The position numbers and the translations under genes are program-made. Shown here piece by piece: positions 50,684 through 60,140 of a stretch of 64,000 nucleotides of DNA; positions within the stretch are counted from its first letter, which is position 1, and each line of letters begins with the position of its first letter. Source of the stretch: Hydrogeniiclostridium mannosilyticum (lineage in GTDB: Bacteria > Bacillota > Clostridia > Oscillospirales > Acutalibacteraceae); assembly GCF_003268275.1 (NCBI RefSeq), contig NZ_QLYR01000002.1:186001-250000 (forward strand), in the 5' to 3' direction. Under the pieces are notes generated by a model. The model did not search any database. It saw nothing but the letters and a program-made list of their open reading frames with translations, and was not told where the DNA came from.

Positions 50684-53600
50684 ATGCCGTATTCCTCATA
50701 CGACCTTGATAAATTAGAAACCGCCTCAAATATGTGGATAGAACGGCGGATATATTTTAACGCGAAAGACGGGGATATTGCCCCTTATACTTCCTTACCG
50801 ATTGCACAGCTACTTACTATGCGAAAGGAAAGCGCGGCGGCAGAACAGACGATTTTTAACCGATTGGCGGAACAAGCCGCCGCATGGGAAGAACAGGCGG
50901 GGAAAACGCTTTTGTATGACAGAACGCTTGAATATGTGAGAACGCCCAACGTTCAACATACCGCTAACGAATGGCAAAAAAGCGAATATGACCGATATAC
51001 CCGCAGCAACCGCGTATATCAAATGAGTTACTACATTTACGAGAATACCCGATATGACAGAGAAACACAAAAATCTATTCCCTATTCATGGACGCTGACA
51101 TGGAGCGTGCATACCAACAGCCCCAGCAAAAACGGGCAAGCGAAGATTGCCGGACAGGACAGAAAAACCTTTAGCGACAAGGCGGCTATGGAGAAATATC
51201 TAAACGGACGTATCAAAGCATACGACCACTTGTTTACAGAAATTTCCCCGCCTATCCCGCAGGAATACGCCGAATATTTCAAGGTAAATGGACAGCTTAT
51301 GCCAGATTACAATATTGAGGGCGAAGAACCCCCACGGCAGCAGGCAACCGTTATTTCTGAACAACCGAAGAAACAAGAACACATAGACGGGGAATTTTCT
51401 ATTATGATTAGCAACCGCAGCCGTTTTGAAGCGGGTGACGGGGGCGGCTATTGGTTGGATTTGCCCGCCACAAAGGAGCAGCTTCAGGTCGCTATGCAAA
51501 GCGTCGGCATTACCGCCGACAACCCGCAGGATTTCTCTATTCGCGGCTATTCCGACGACCCGGACAAACATATTGCCTTGCCTTATGAAATGGTATGCGC
51601 CGCCAACGTGGACGAACTCAATTTCCTTGCGGCACGGCTTAATCAGATTGACCCCGCCGAGCTTGATAAACTGAACGCGGCGGCGCAACGGCAAAACGGC
51701 TTTGAGAATATAGGACAGATTATTGACTTTACCTACAATGTAGATCATTTCGTACATATCCCCGAAGTACGCACATTCCGCGATTTGGGCGACTATTACC
51801 TCAATCAATCCGGCATGGTACAAATGCCCGACGAATGGAAAAACGGCGTTGACCTTGCAGCCTTTGGAAAAAACGCCGCCGAGCAGGAAAAAGGCGCGTT
51901 TACCGAATACGGGTATATTGTGGAAAGCGGCGACGAGTGGGAGCGTCATTTTGAGGGGCGCGACGTGCCGGAGGAATACCGCATTATGAGCTATCCCCAG
52001 CCGGAACAAACCGCAGATTTGAACGCTGTCGCTCCAGAGAAAGAAGCGGCGCAGCCCAACGAGCCGCACCCTGTTACGCCGATTATCCTTTCATCAGAAA
52101 AGCCCGACGACAAAATGAGAGAGATTACTGACCGTTTGGAACAGGGTATCGCTGGAATATTTGAGAGTGAACGCTACGCCGAATATTTGAATACTATGTC
52201 AAAGTTTCACGATTATAGTTTGAACAACACAATTTTAATTGCCATGCAGGGCGGTAATCTTGTAAAGGGCTATCGGCAATGGGAAAAGGAATTTGACCGC
52301 CATGTAAAGCCCGGTGAAAAGGCAATTAAAATACTCGCCCCCGCACCTTATACTGTAAAAAGACGGGTGAAAGTGCTTGACCCGGAAACAAAACAGCCAG
52401 TGATCGACAAGGACGGAAATTCTGTAACCGAAGAACAAGAAATTAAAATACCGAATTACAGGGTCGTTTCCGTCTTTGACGTATCGCAGACAGAGGGAAA
52501 ACCATTACCGGAATTAGGCGTTTCCGAACTGCTTGGCGACGTGAATAATTACGAGGATTTTTTTGCAGCCTTAAAGCGCACTTCTCCCTTTGAAATTAGC
52601 TTGGAGCCATTGGAACCGGGGACAAACGGACGCTGCCTGTATAATGAACGGCGCATACAGATTGACGACAAAATGAGCGAGATACAGACCATAGAAACCG
52701 CAATCCACGAAATAGCCCATGCAACGCTGCACGACATAGACCGGGACGCGCCGGAACGCCCTGACCGCCGCACCCGCGAAGTACAGGCGGAAAGTATTGC
52801 TTATACCGTCTGCCAGCATTACGGGCTGGATACGTCGGACTACTCTTTCGGCTATGTTGCCGGGTGGAGTAGCGGGCGCGATCTTGCAGAACTGAAAAGC
52901 TCCCTTGAAACAATCCGCAGTACCGCCGCTACTCTTATTGAAACCATTGACGGGCATTTTGCGGAAATCCAAAAGGAACAGGAAACACAAAAAGAAACAC
53001 GGGCAAGCCTTGACCCAGTTATCCAGCCCGTTGTTACGGTGGTATGGAGTGAGAGCGACGAACTGCAAGACGGTATCAAACTACCCCTTTCCCGCGCAAA
53101 TGAGATTTTCCGAAGCCTTGACGCCGATAAATACGCAAAGTTTGGCGGCAGATTGTATGACAAGACGAGATTTGAAATTGATTATACCTTAAACGGCGAA
53201 GCAGGGCATTATGAAGGGCAACAGGATTTTGGCGACGGGGACGGTTCTTTGATTGAACATATCGAGAAATTCCATACCGGGTATGCCCAGGACGAAGAAT
53301 ATAAAAACCGTTTGCTTCACAATGAAGGACAAGAAGCTATGGAACAGACGATTGCAGGGCATGAGCAAGTTGTAAACGAGTTTGTCCTATATCTCAAATT
53401 GCATGACAGCCTTTCTCAAATGGAGCAGGCCGCAATACAGGCTATGAGGGGAACGGATAACCTTACCCCCGCAGAAACCGCCTATTATGAAGCCCTGCAA
53501 CAGTATGTGGACGATTGCCGGAAGTTGCTTAATCAGGGAAATTATATCTTGCCCGCCGCCCCGCGCCTTTCCGATTTTGACCCGGAGTTGCAGGAATACA

Positions 53601-55579
53601 AACAGCACGTCACAGACGAGATTACGCAAGAGGCCGCCAGCGCGGGCATGACAGTGGAGGAATATGCGGCAAACGGCTATGAGCCGCGCACCCCTACGCA
53701 GGAAACGCCCGTATTTGATACTCTACCGCCCGAACAGCAGCAAGCCCTTTCCGATACAGTAAAGGACACATTGCAAATGCTCATTGACGCGGATATGGCG
53801 GCACATGGCGAGGTTACGGAAAGCACCCTTGAAGCAGTTGCAGCGCAGGGCTATTCCTATCAGGACGGGCAGCTTACAAAGCAACCGGAAACGGTCAATT
53901 CCTTTGTAGAAAATTCTTTGAATAATGCGGGTATTGAATTTACACATTTTGAAAGTGCCGAACAGTTTAACGCTTGGGTGGAAAACCATGCGGACGCACC
54001 CAAAAACGAGCAAGACACAGATGTTACCCCATTACAGAAAAAAGCGGCTGAAATAGCAAAGAAGTATGAAACGCTGTCTATGCAGGATAAAATCAGCGTG
54101 ATCGCGCAGGCGTTCGGCTGTACGACGGGGAAAATTGAAACGTCCCCTTGTACTGGAAAATGGCGCGGTACAAGCGATATATCTATCCGGTTTGATAACG
54201 GTGCGTCCCTGTATATCGGTAATGCTCTCACCCCAAAAGCAAAAACCGTAAAAGTGCAACACGAGTTTATCAGAAATACATTAACGCGGTACAACCCGGA
54301 AATTATCAGCGCAGCAAAGGAAGCCGCTATTGGCGCATTGCGGCAGAGAGAAACAAAAGACAACGAGATCGCCATGCAAAAGGGCTTGAAGCCTTACACA
54401 CTGTTGAATGTCGAGTTTAACGACGGTGCAGACGAGAGAAACGCCGGATATATGGGCTGGTATTATGTGACGATAGCTGTTGACGGAAAAATCCGCGCCC
54501 ACATGGAAACGGGGTTAAGTTATGACATAGCGGGCGGCAAAGTAAACGAAATTTTTTCAAAAGGGAATTATCATGCAGCAGGGGCATTGAAAGAAACAGA
54601 TGTGGACTATGTTTTTGACAATGTAGGCTTTTCTACCGCTTCGAGTTTATATTCTTTGCCTCTCCGTGACGATGTGCGGCAGCGCGCGGAAAAGGCCCTT
54701 GCAGAACGGGAAACAGCGCAGCAAAAGGTAGCTTTACAGGAAAAGCCCGCGCCGGATATGGATATGCCGCCGAACAAAGACACCTTTTCCATTTATCAAT
54801 TAAAGGGCGGTGACGAAACACGGGATTTACGCTTTGAGCCTTACGACCGCTTGCAGGCGGCGGGATATACTGTTGACCCGGCAAATTATGACCTTGTTTA
54901 TACCGCGCCGCTTGCGCCGGACACTTCGCTTGAAGATATTTTTACACGGTTTAATATCGACCACCCGGCAGATTTTACAGGGCACAGCCTTTCCATGTCA
55001 GACATTATTGTATTACGTCAAGGGGACAGAGAAACCGCTCACTATCTCGATAGGGGAGGTTATCGACAAGTGCCGGAATTTTTACAGGAACAGCAAAAAA
55101 CGCTGGAACCGGACGAACATACCACAGGCGAAACAATCCGAACGCCGCGCGGTACGTTCTATCTAACCGATATGACACCGGAGCAAATGAAAACGGCGGG
55201 CTATGGCGTTCATCACACGTCGGAGGACGGGCGGTATCTTATTATGACAGACAGTACACGGGCGTTTGCGGTGGAGGCACAGCCGGAAAAGGAAAATCCC
55301 TTAAAGCATGTGGAGGACACAATCGAGCAGAACGACAACAGTTTTGACGGGCTTATCAATAACACTCCTACGGTTGACGAATTGGAGCAAAAGGCCAAGG
55401 CCGGGGAACAAATTTCCCTATATGACCTTGCAAATGCCATAAAAGACGACGAGAAACGGGGCAAGGCCGCGCAACCGGAAAAGAAACCGTCTATTCTGGC
55501 GCAGCTTAAAGCGGCAAAAGAAAGTACCGCCCCGAAAAAGGAAACGACAAAATCTAAAAATCACGATTTGGAGGTATAG
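50684..55579 (+). CDS. Very large ArdC-type/LtrC-like multidomain protein
   Basis: 1631 residues, cytoplasmic, without signal peptide. An ArdC-type/zinc metallopeptidase region around 470-760 contains HEIAHATLHD (about 673-682) and earlier parts typical of the N-terminal ssDNA-binding domain (FHDYSLNNTILIAMQGG...GYRQWEKEFDRHVKPGEKAIKILAPA). The first 450 residues and the region 800-1600 have several DUF3846/YodL/LPD-like segments. Long ICE-borne proteins of this type (LtrC) are thought to protect or process incoming single-stranded DNA and to oppose restriction. Starts right after the oriT-like sequence, so it could be among the first genes expressed in the recipient. Confidence 0.82.
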   Translation: MPYSSYDLDKLETASNMWIERRIYFNAKDGDIAPYTSLPIAQLLTMRKESAAAEQTIFNRLAEQAAAWEEQAGKTLLYDRTLEYVRTPNVQHTANEWQKSEYDRYTRSNRVYQMSYYIYENTRYDRETQKSIPYSWTLTWSVHTNSPSKNGQAKIAGQDRKTFSDKAAMEKYLNGRIKAYDHLFTEISPPIPQEYAEYFKVNGQLMPDYNIEGEEPPRQQATVISEQPKKQEHIDGEFSIMISNRSRFEAGDGGGYWLDLPATKEQLQVAMQSVGITADNPQDFSIRGYSDDPDKHIALPYEMVCAANVDELNFLAARLNQIDPAELDKLNAAAQRQNGFENIGQIIDFTYNVDHFVHIPEVRTFRDLGDYYLNQSGMVQMPDEWKNGVDLAAFGKNAAEQEKGAFTEYGYIVESGDEWERHFEGRDVPEEYRIMSYPQPEQTADLNAVAPEKEAAQPNEPHPVTPIILSSEKPDDKMREITDRLEQGIAGIFESERYAEYLNTMSKFHDYSLNNTILIAMQGGNLVKGYRQWEKEFDRHVKPGEKAIKILAPAPYTVKRRVKVLDPETKQPVIDKDGNSVTEEQEIKIPNYRVVSVFDVSQTEGKPLPELGVSELLGDVNNYEDFFAALKRTSPFEISLEPLEPGTNGRCLYNERRIQIDDKMSEIQTIETAIHEIAHATLHDIDRDAPERPDRRTREVQAESIAYTVCQHYGLDTSDYSFGYVAGWSSGRDLAELKSSLETIRSTAATLIETIDGHFAEIQKEQETQKETRASLDPVIQPVVTVVWSESDELQDGIKLPLSRANEIFRSLDADKYAKFGGRLYDKTRFEIDYTLNGEAGHYEGQQDFGDGDGSLIEHIEKFHTGYAQDEEYKNRLLHNEGQEAMEQTIAGHEQVVNEFVLYLKLHDSLSQMEQAAIQAMRGTDNLTPAETAYYEALQQYVDDCRKLLNQGNYILPAAPRLSDFDPELQEYKQHVTDEITQEAASAGMTVEEYAANGYEPRTPTQETPVFDTLPPEQQQALSDTVKDTLQMLIDADMAAHGEVTESTLEAVAAQGYSYQDGQLTKQPETVNSFVENSLNNAGIEFTHFESAEQFNAWVENHADAPKNEQDTDVTPLQKKAAEIAKKYETLSMQDKISVIAQAFGCTTGKIETSPCTGKWRGTSDISIRFDNGASLYIGNALTPKAKTVKVQHEFIRNTLTRYNPEIISAAKEAAIGALRQRETKDNEIAMQKGLKPYTLLNVEFNDGADERNAGYMGWYYVTIAVDGKIRAHMETGLSYDIAGGKVNEIFSKGNYHAAGALKETDVDYVFDNVGFSTASSLYSLPLRDDVRQRAEKALAERETAQQKVALQEKPAPDMDMPPNKDTFSIYQLKGGDETRDLRFEPYDRLQAAGYTVDPANYDLVYTAPLAPDTSLEDIFTRFNIDHPADFTGHSLSMSDIIVLRQGDRETAHYLDRGGYRQVPEFLQEQQKTLEPDEHTTGETIRTPRGTFYLTDMTPEQMKTAGYGVHHTSEDGRYLIMTDSTRAFAVEAQPEKENPLKHVEDTIEQNDNSFDGLINNTPTVDELEQKAKAGEQISLYDLANAIKDDEKRGKAAQPEKKPSILAQLKAAKESTAPKKETTKSKNHDLEV

Positions 55580-55581
55580 GC

Positions 55582-55788
55582 ATGAATAATTTTACCATTG
55601 AAGAAATTAACCTTTTGAGCATTTACAACGAAGGCGGTAAACAGGGCTTTGCCGAGAATATTAACGCCGCGCTGCCATATATGGACGAGGATATGCGGGA
55701 GCTTGCAAAACGCACTCTTTCCAAAGTGGAGACTTTGAGCGAGGAAGAATATACCGAGCTTGCGGCATTAGCCGCCGACGAGGTATGA
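55582..55788 (+). CDS. Transposon-transfer assisting protein (TTRAP family)
   Basis: 68 residues: EEINLLSIYNEGGKQGFAENINAALPYMDEDMRELAKRTLSKVETLSEEEYTEL matches the TTRAP family. Ends in an ATGA overlap with the next gene. Exact role unknown. Confidence 0.85.
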   Translation: MNNFTIEEINLLSIYNEGGKQGFAENINAALPYMDEDMRELAKRTLSKVETLSEEEYTELAALAADEV

Positions 55789-56150
55789 GCGAGCGAAAGC
55801 GGCTAACGCCGCAGCAAAGCCGCAGGGTAAACAGCCTTATCAAGAAAACGTGTTGCAACTGCATTGACGGGAATTGTATTTTACTGGACGACGGGGAGCC
55901 TTGCGTATGCCCGCAGATGATTTCCTACTCCCTGCTTTGCAAATGGTTTTATAACGCTGTACTTCCCGCCGATAAGCTGCTTTATGCCGAGCTATACCAA
56001 CATGAGGGAAAGCGGCGGTGTACGGTATGCGGCGCACTTTTCGCGTCCAGCTCCAACAGTGTCAAATACTGCCCGGATTGCCGGGGGCGCATTACCCGCA
56101 AACAAGCCGCCGAGCGTATGCGGAAAATGCGCGGTAAAGTTACGCAGTAG
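55785..56150 (+). CDS. Cysteine-rich VLP family protein
   Basis: 121 residues with eleven cysteines in two clusters: CCNCIDGNCILLDDGEPCVCP (about 24-44) and CTVCGALFASSSNSVKYCPDC (about 81-101), the latter a zinc-ribbon. The Cys-rich VLP family is common at the right side of Tn1549-type transfer regions. Its stop lies inside the start of 113-bp repeat copy B. Confidence 0.85.
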   Translation: MSERKRLTPQQSRRVNSLIKKTCCNCIDGNCILLDDGEPCVCPQMISYSLLCKWFYNAVLPADKLLYAELYQHEGKRRCTVCGALFASSSNSVKYCPDCRGRITRKQAAERMRKMRGKVTQ

Positions 56151-56250
56151 GGGCGAAAAAAGCCTTGTTTCATGCGGTTTTACAGGTGCAGAAAACAAGT
56201 GGCAAGGTGTTTCTACCTTTCCCTCAAAAAACAGCGTTCTACTCCGTAAC
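56139..56250. repeat. 112-bp repeat, copy B
   Basis: GTTACGCAGTAG at the left, CTACTCCGTAAC at the right (inverted ends), with the same inner blocks as copy A at 24,578 in the same orientation. The left end contains the stop codon of the preceding gene. Together the copies enclose about 31.4 kb, i.e. the replication-to-VLP part of the ICE plus the nested element. Confidence 0.75.
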
Positions 56251-56277
56251 AAATATTGGAAGCTATACCCATAAGAA

Positions 56278-56327
56278 AACGGGGCGCGGTGGCCATTCAT
56301 TGGCTGCCGCGTCCCGTTCTTTTTTTA
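56278..56327. terminator. Bidirectional terminator between VLP and BRO genes
   Basis: AACGGGGCGCGG...CCGCGTCCCGTT long stem with a T-run on the plus strand and A-rich sequence on the other. Separates convergent transcripts. Confidence 0.85.
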
Positions 56328-56348
56328 TCTCGAAATAGCAGTAAAAAT

Positions 56349-57221
56349 TTATTCTTTTTTATCTTCGTCCTTTTCCGCGTCCGCAACACCCTTAATCATG
56401 CCCGTTACAACGTCGTTTAATTGCGCCGCATTTTGGGACGTAATAATCGGACGCCCGGTGTCAGCTTCAATGGATTTCCGCGTTTCTCCGGCATAGCTGC
56501 CGCCGCGCTTCGCAATTTCCTTGCTTTCTTCAAAGCCTTGCGGCTGGTGGACTTTGGATAGTTCTGTCGTTGTCGCTTCCGCAAGCATATTCAGCACGAT
56601 TTCCATTGTACTCATGTTGTCCCTTAAATTTTCTTTTTTCAAGCCCTTTAGTTTTTTGTATTGCCGCGTTGTCATACCCGACCATGCGCGGGTAATCTCG
56701 TCGGTGAGTATCGCATATTCTACGCCCTTTTGTACGCCCCTGTCCTGCCATTCGTCAGTCAATTCCTTGCGGACTTGGATTGCCTGCAACCGTTGGTTTA
56801 TCCATTCGCGGGTATATCCCTTTTTCAAATAAGTTTCAAGGGCGCGTTCAATCGTCAATTCCGGGTCTATGGTTTCCTCTATCCGTTCCCGTCCGACTTC
56901 TGCAAGCCACAACTTAAACGGCTCGGCCTTGGGCGACGGGATAGACTGAATAATACGCAAAAGCTGTTCCGTTGTCGCAACATCTGTTAATCGCTTTTTT
57001 CCGTCTGCGGCTGTCATTTTCAAAGCGTTACAGTTTGTAACGGTTTCATTTCCCTCGTCTTTTAAGCGTTTTTTCATCACGCGCCAGTAGGTTTGAGGAT
57101 TGGGGCTATCAGTCAAAACCGCGACGACATCTACAATGGAAAAATACCATTCTTCCGCTTCCTCGTCCCATGCCGTCCGAATCGCTTTATCTTCAAAAAG
57201 CTGTAATTTATCGTTTTCCAT
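56349..57221 (-). CDS. BRO-N domain/phage antirepressor-like protein
   Basis: 290 residues. N-terminal BRO-like part: IRTAWDEEAEEWYFSIVDVVAVLTDSPNPQTYWRVMKKRL, then GKKRLTDVATTEQLLRIIQSIPSPKAEPFKLWLAEVG. C-terminal half is helical (DinD-like). ATG at 57221 has AAAGGAG upstream; six more codons upstream are possible. Lies at the end of the minus-strand operon with the relaxase; perhaps regulatory or a host-response protein. Confidence 0.8.
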   Translation of the reverse strand: MENDKLQLFEDKAIRTAWDEEAEEWYFSIVDVVAVLTDSPNPQTYWRVMKKRLKDEGNETVTNCNALKMTAADGKKRLTDVATTEQLLRIIQSIPSPKAEPFKLWLAEVGRERIEETIDPELTIERALETYLKKGYTREWINQRLQAIQVRKELTDEWQDRGVQKGVEYAILTDEITRAWSGMTTRQYKKLKGLKKENLRDNMSTMEIVLNMLAEATTTELSKVHQPQGFEESKEIAKRGGSYAGETRKSIEADTGRPIITSQNAAQLNDVVTGMIKGVADAEKDEDKKE

Positions 57222-57251
57222 TAGTGTACTCCTTTCCAAGCAACCCTGCTC

Positions 57252-57620
57252 TTATTCTTCTGTCATATTTTGAGGGATTGTACTTTTGCCCACTGTAAGC
57301 AGCCGGTAAACCGTCAACGGGATATACCATACAGCTACGGCAAGCCGCCAGATTAAAATGACGCCGCCGATCAACCCGCCAACAATAAAGTTGAGGGCGA
57401 CAATCCCCACCGTTCCGGCTATGTCGTAGCCATGCGGTACCAGCCATACGAACATGCGGCGAATACCAAAGGGAATACCGCAGCACAGCCATATATAAAA
57501 GTAATTTGTCTGTCCGTTTTCCGTAAAAACATTTTTGAACATGAAGAACAGGCATACCGCAATAGCAACGGGCAAAACCGTTTTCTTAAAAAAGTCTTTT
57601 ACAATCTCTCCGCGTGTCAT
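57252..57620 (-). CDS. DUF6050 family membrane protein
   Basis: 122 residues from the ATG at 57620 (MTRGEIVKDFFKKTVLPVAIAV). Three hydrophobic segments (LPVAIAVCLFFMF; FYIWLCCGIPFGI; IVGGLIGGVILIWRLAVAVWYIP). Often found beside the ICE relaxase; role unknown. A reading frame extending to 57674 is less likely since no RBS is seen there. Confidence 0.7.
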   Translation of the reverse strand: MTRGEIVKDFFKKTVLPVAIAVCLFFMFKNVFTENGQTNYFYIWLCCGIPFGIRRMFVWLVPHGYDIAGTVGIVALNFIVGGLIGGVILIWRLAVAVWYIPLTVYRLLTVGKSTIPQNMTEE

Positions 57621-57694
57621 ATTATCCCTCTTTTCTTCCTGCCTGTAATCTTTTGTTATGGATAATGATACCATATAAACGTGAATAAGTCTAT

Positions 57695-59035
57695 TTATCC
57701 GCGCTCTGTTTCCTTGCCCCGTTCCAGTTCGTTGCCTTTTCGCAAAATACTGTCTATGTTCCTTTTGATAACGTCGTATTCTTTTACTTTTCGTTTCAGC
57801 TTTCCATAGTCGGCATAAAGGGCTTCTTTCTGCTCTTGCAGCTTCCCGTATTCCGCTTGCAGGGTTGCAAGGTTTGGGAGCTTGCCCGAAACACCCACCG
57901 CCTTTAGTGCCTTTGCAGCAGCTTCAAAAAGAATGATACTGCTTTCATGTCCGGCGTGGTACTGTTCTTTATCCCTTGCCTTGCGGTATGCGTCATAAAT
58001 GGGCTTTGTCTTTTGGTAGGTAGTAATGTGCTTTATGAGTAACCCCATATCTGAAAGACGCTTTTCCACGCCCTTTAGCGCGTCTGCCGCCTGTTCGCTT
58101 TCTGCCTGTATTTCTGTTATCTTGGCGGTCAAATCCGCATACCGTTCAATCCTGTTTTCAGTTAGGAAATTCATGGTTTTTGCCGCCTGCTTCAAGTTGT
58201 GGATTTTCGCCCATTGCTCATAGCCCTTGCTTTGTTGCGCCATGATACTGTTTTGCAGATCAACGAGCAGCGAAACGCCGCGTTCTGTCTTTGGAGCTTT
58301 GGCGGCGCGGGTGCGCTTGCCGCTAATTCGTTCTTTCAGCGCGTCCTCTGTATAGTCTGCACCGAGCGTTTTCAAACGGGTAAACCGTTCCTGTCCCGGT
58401 ACGCGGCAAGAGATATATTTACCCGTCTTTATCTCATAGCCCGCCGTTTGCAGGCGGGAAATCAATTCCTCAAAATCAGACACAGCCGAAACGAGCGTAT
58501 CAATAGCGAGCTTCAATTTTGCCTTTGCGTTTTTCTCTTTCTTATACTCCGCATAATTCTTGCCCTTGCTGCCTTTCTCCGGTACAAGAACGGATAACCC
58601 ATTTTCCCGGCACAGCTTGTCACTCATATTCCGTATGCCGTAATAAGTGCGCTTGTTGGAATTATACTTGTGATAATTTACGAAGTTGACCGCACAAAAA
58701 ATGATGTGGTTATGGATATGCCCTTTATCAATGTGCGTTGTCAAAACGTATTCAAATTGCCCCTTTGTTACCGCGTCGGCAAGCTGTTTCCCGATTTCAT
58801 GGGCTTTCTGATAATCAACTTCTCCCGGCTCAAAGGATTGTATCAAATGGTGGGCTAAATTATTTCCTTTCTCTAACGCTTGCGACAAAGTAAAACCGAA
58901 CTCAATATCTGCCGTTTCAGCCGAGCAGCCGAACGAGGACACAAGCATTTTTTCGTCTGTTTTCTCCGGGTTTTGGATATAGTCAAGAGCTTTTTTCAGC
59001 GTGCTTTTAATAGGCTTAATCTTTGTAACCGCCAT
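57695..59035 (-). CDS. mobA: MobA-type relaxase of the ICE
   Basis: 446-residue MobA/VirD2-type (MOBP) relaxase. Conserved start MAVTKIKPIKSTLKKALDYIQNPEKT, a probable nicking Tyr at residue 19, and the histidine triad in THIDKGHIHNHIIF (H101, H106, H108, H110). The rest is coiled coil. It cuts the oriT, stays on the 5' end and goes to the recipient with VirD4. It overlaps mobC by 40 bases, as does the nested element's pair, but the two relaxases are clearly different in sequence. Confidence 0.93.
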   Translation of the reverse strand: MAVTKIKPIKSTLKKALDYIQNPEKTDEKMLVSSFGCSAETADIEFGFTLSQALEKGNNLAHHLIQSFEPGEVDYQKAHEIGKQLADAVTKGQFEYVLTTHIDKGHIHNHIIFCAVNFVNYHKYNSNKRTYYGIRNMSDKLCRENGLSVLVPEKGSKGKNYAEYKKEKNAKAKLKLAIDTLVSAVSDFEELISRLQTAGYEIKTGKYISCRVPGQERFTRLKTLGADYTEDALKERISGKRTRAAKAPKTERGVSLLVDLQNSIMAQQSKGYEQWAKIHNLKQAAKTMNFLTENRIERYADLTAKITEIQAESEQAADALKGVEKRLSDMGLLIKHITTYQKTKPIYDAYRKARDKEQYHAGHESSIILFEAAAKALKAVGVSGKLPNLATLQAEYGKLQEQKEALYADYGKLKRKVKEYDVIKRNIDSILRKGNELERGKETERG

Positions 59036-59325
59036 ATCTCCGATAACGCCCCCTTTATTTCCGCTATATCCTGCTCATAGACGCTGCCCGTCGCATTGAC
59101 CCGGCGGGCTATTTGGTTGACATTTACCCCGATTTTCTGTATCTCGGCGGTCATGGCCTTTATGTCGCTGTGGTCTACTTGAATAATGTACCCGTCGATT
59201 GCCATTTTTCGTAAATAGGCTTCCATGTTCAGGGTAGGGACAAGCTGCATTTTTCGCTCAATTAAAGCTCGTTCTTCCTCGGTTACTCTGAATTTAATTT
59301 GTACCGTCCGTTTTCTGCCGCCCAT
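58996..59325 (-). CDS. mobC: MobC-like relaxosome protein of the ICE
   Basis: 109 residues: N-terminal ribbon-helix-helix part (RTVQIKFRVTEEERALIERKM) and the MobC segment IQKIGVNVNQIARRVNATGSVYEQDIAEIK. ATG at 59325 behind AAAGGAG. The presumed oriT lies 20-110 bases upstream. Confidence 0.9.
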   Translation of the reverse strand: MGGRKRTVQIKFRVTEEERALIERKMQLVPTLNMEAYLRKMAIDGYIIQVDHSDIKAMTAEIQKIGVNVNQIARRVNATGSVYEQDIAEIKGALSEIWRLQRLSLLKAR

Positions 59326-59345
59326 GTGTAGCTCCTTTCTGTTCG

Positions 59346-59434
59346 AGGGTTTGGGACACTTCCCAAAAAGTAATTTTCAGCCGACGCGCAGCCGGGCGAA
59401 AATACGGAAAGGGTACCCCTTTCCTATGCTTGCT
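59346..59434 (-). other. Presumed ICE origin of transfer (oriT)
   Basis: Directly upstream of mobC on its own strand. Read toward mobC it has a GGAAAGGGGTACCCTTTCC near-palindrome (inside the 32-bp match 59403-59434), a Lys-relaxase style GC-rich middle part, then TTGGGA-agtg-TCCCAA followed by ACCCT. The same order is found at 50556-50653 in the other orientation, and the hairpin-plus-ACCCT upstream of mobC in the nested element. The nick site itself cannot be named from sequence. Confidence 0.65.
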
Positions 59435-59557
59435 ACGAAACTCTCCCTATACTTCCTACGACGGTACAAATGCACGTTTTACCAAACCAGCGCAAAAGAA
59501 AAACGCTGCAATCTGTAAAGATTACAACGCTCTCTATCAATCTATTTTACCGACTTT

Positions 59558-59911
59558 TTATTCGTCCTCTTTTTCAACTTCCGCTATCTCTTTTGCCGTA
59601 GCGGTTACAATCCGCAATCCTGTATCGCTCATGCTGTCGAGCAGCGCGTCAAGCTGCCGCCGCCCGGTTGACTTCTCGGCGGTATCGTCCGGGAAAAAGA
59701 ACTGATCGACCGATATATGATACCGTGTCACAAGGTCATAGAATACCTGTAAACTCGGCTGCTGTCCTTTATTTTCAATATTCGCAAGATAGCGCGGAGA
59801 AATATATAACTCGTCGCTTACCTTTTTCCGGCTCTCCCCATATTCTTTTCTTGCGTCTTTTATGGCGGCTCCAAAAGCCTTAAAGTCATACATTGGCACT
59901 GGCCTTTTCAT
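59558..59911 (-). CDS. XRE-family helix-turn-helix regulator
   Basis: 117 residues. HTH at about 10-65 (FGAAIKDARKEYGESRKKVSDELYISPRYLANIENKGQQPSLQVFYDLVTRYHISVDQFFF), Glu-rich C-terminus. Divergent to the DUF3592 module and next to the oriT region, so probably controls transfer or the neighbouring genes. Start ATG at 59911 or six codons later at 59893. Confidence 0.87.
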   Translation of the reverse strand: MKRPVPMYDFKAFGAAIKDARKEYGESRKKVSDELYISPRYLANIENKGQQPSLQVFYDLVTRYHISVDQFFFPDDTAEKSTGRRQLDALLDSMSDTGLRIVTATAKEIAEVEKEDE

Positions 59912-60140
59912 TTTTATTCACCCTACTACATTTTACAGTTCACCTTTCTTTTTCGGATATGTCTACATAGTACCTATTATTAGCTTAAATAATTCTATTT
60001 TTTTACAAGGTAGCCTTGATGTTGTTTTAGCAAAAAGTTATAATATTCATAGTGTTTCCTGCTTCATATATACTCCAGATTCCATTGATAAAATAAATCT
60101 ATTAGTAATTAAAATTGTGTCTGTTACATGGAGGTTTCAT

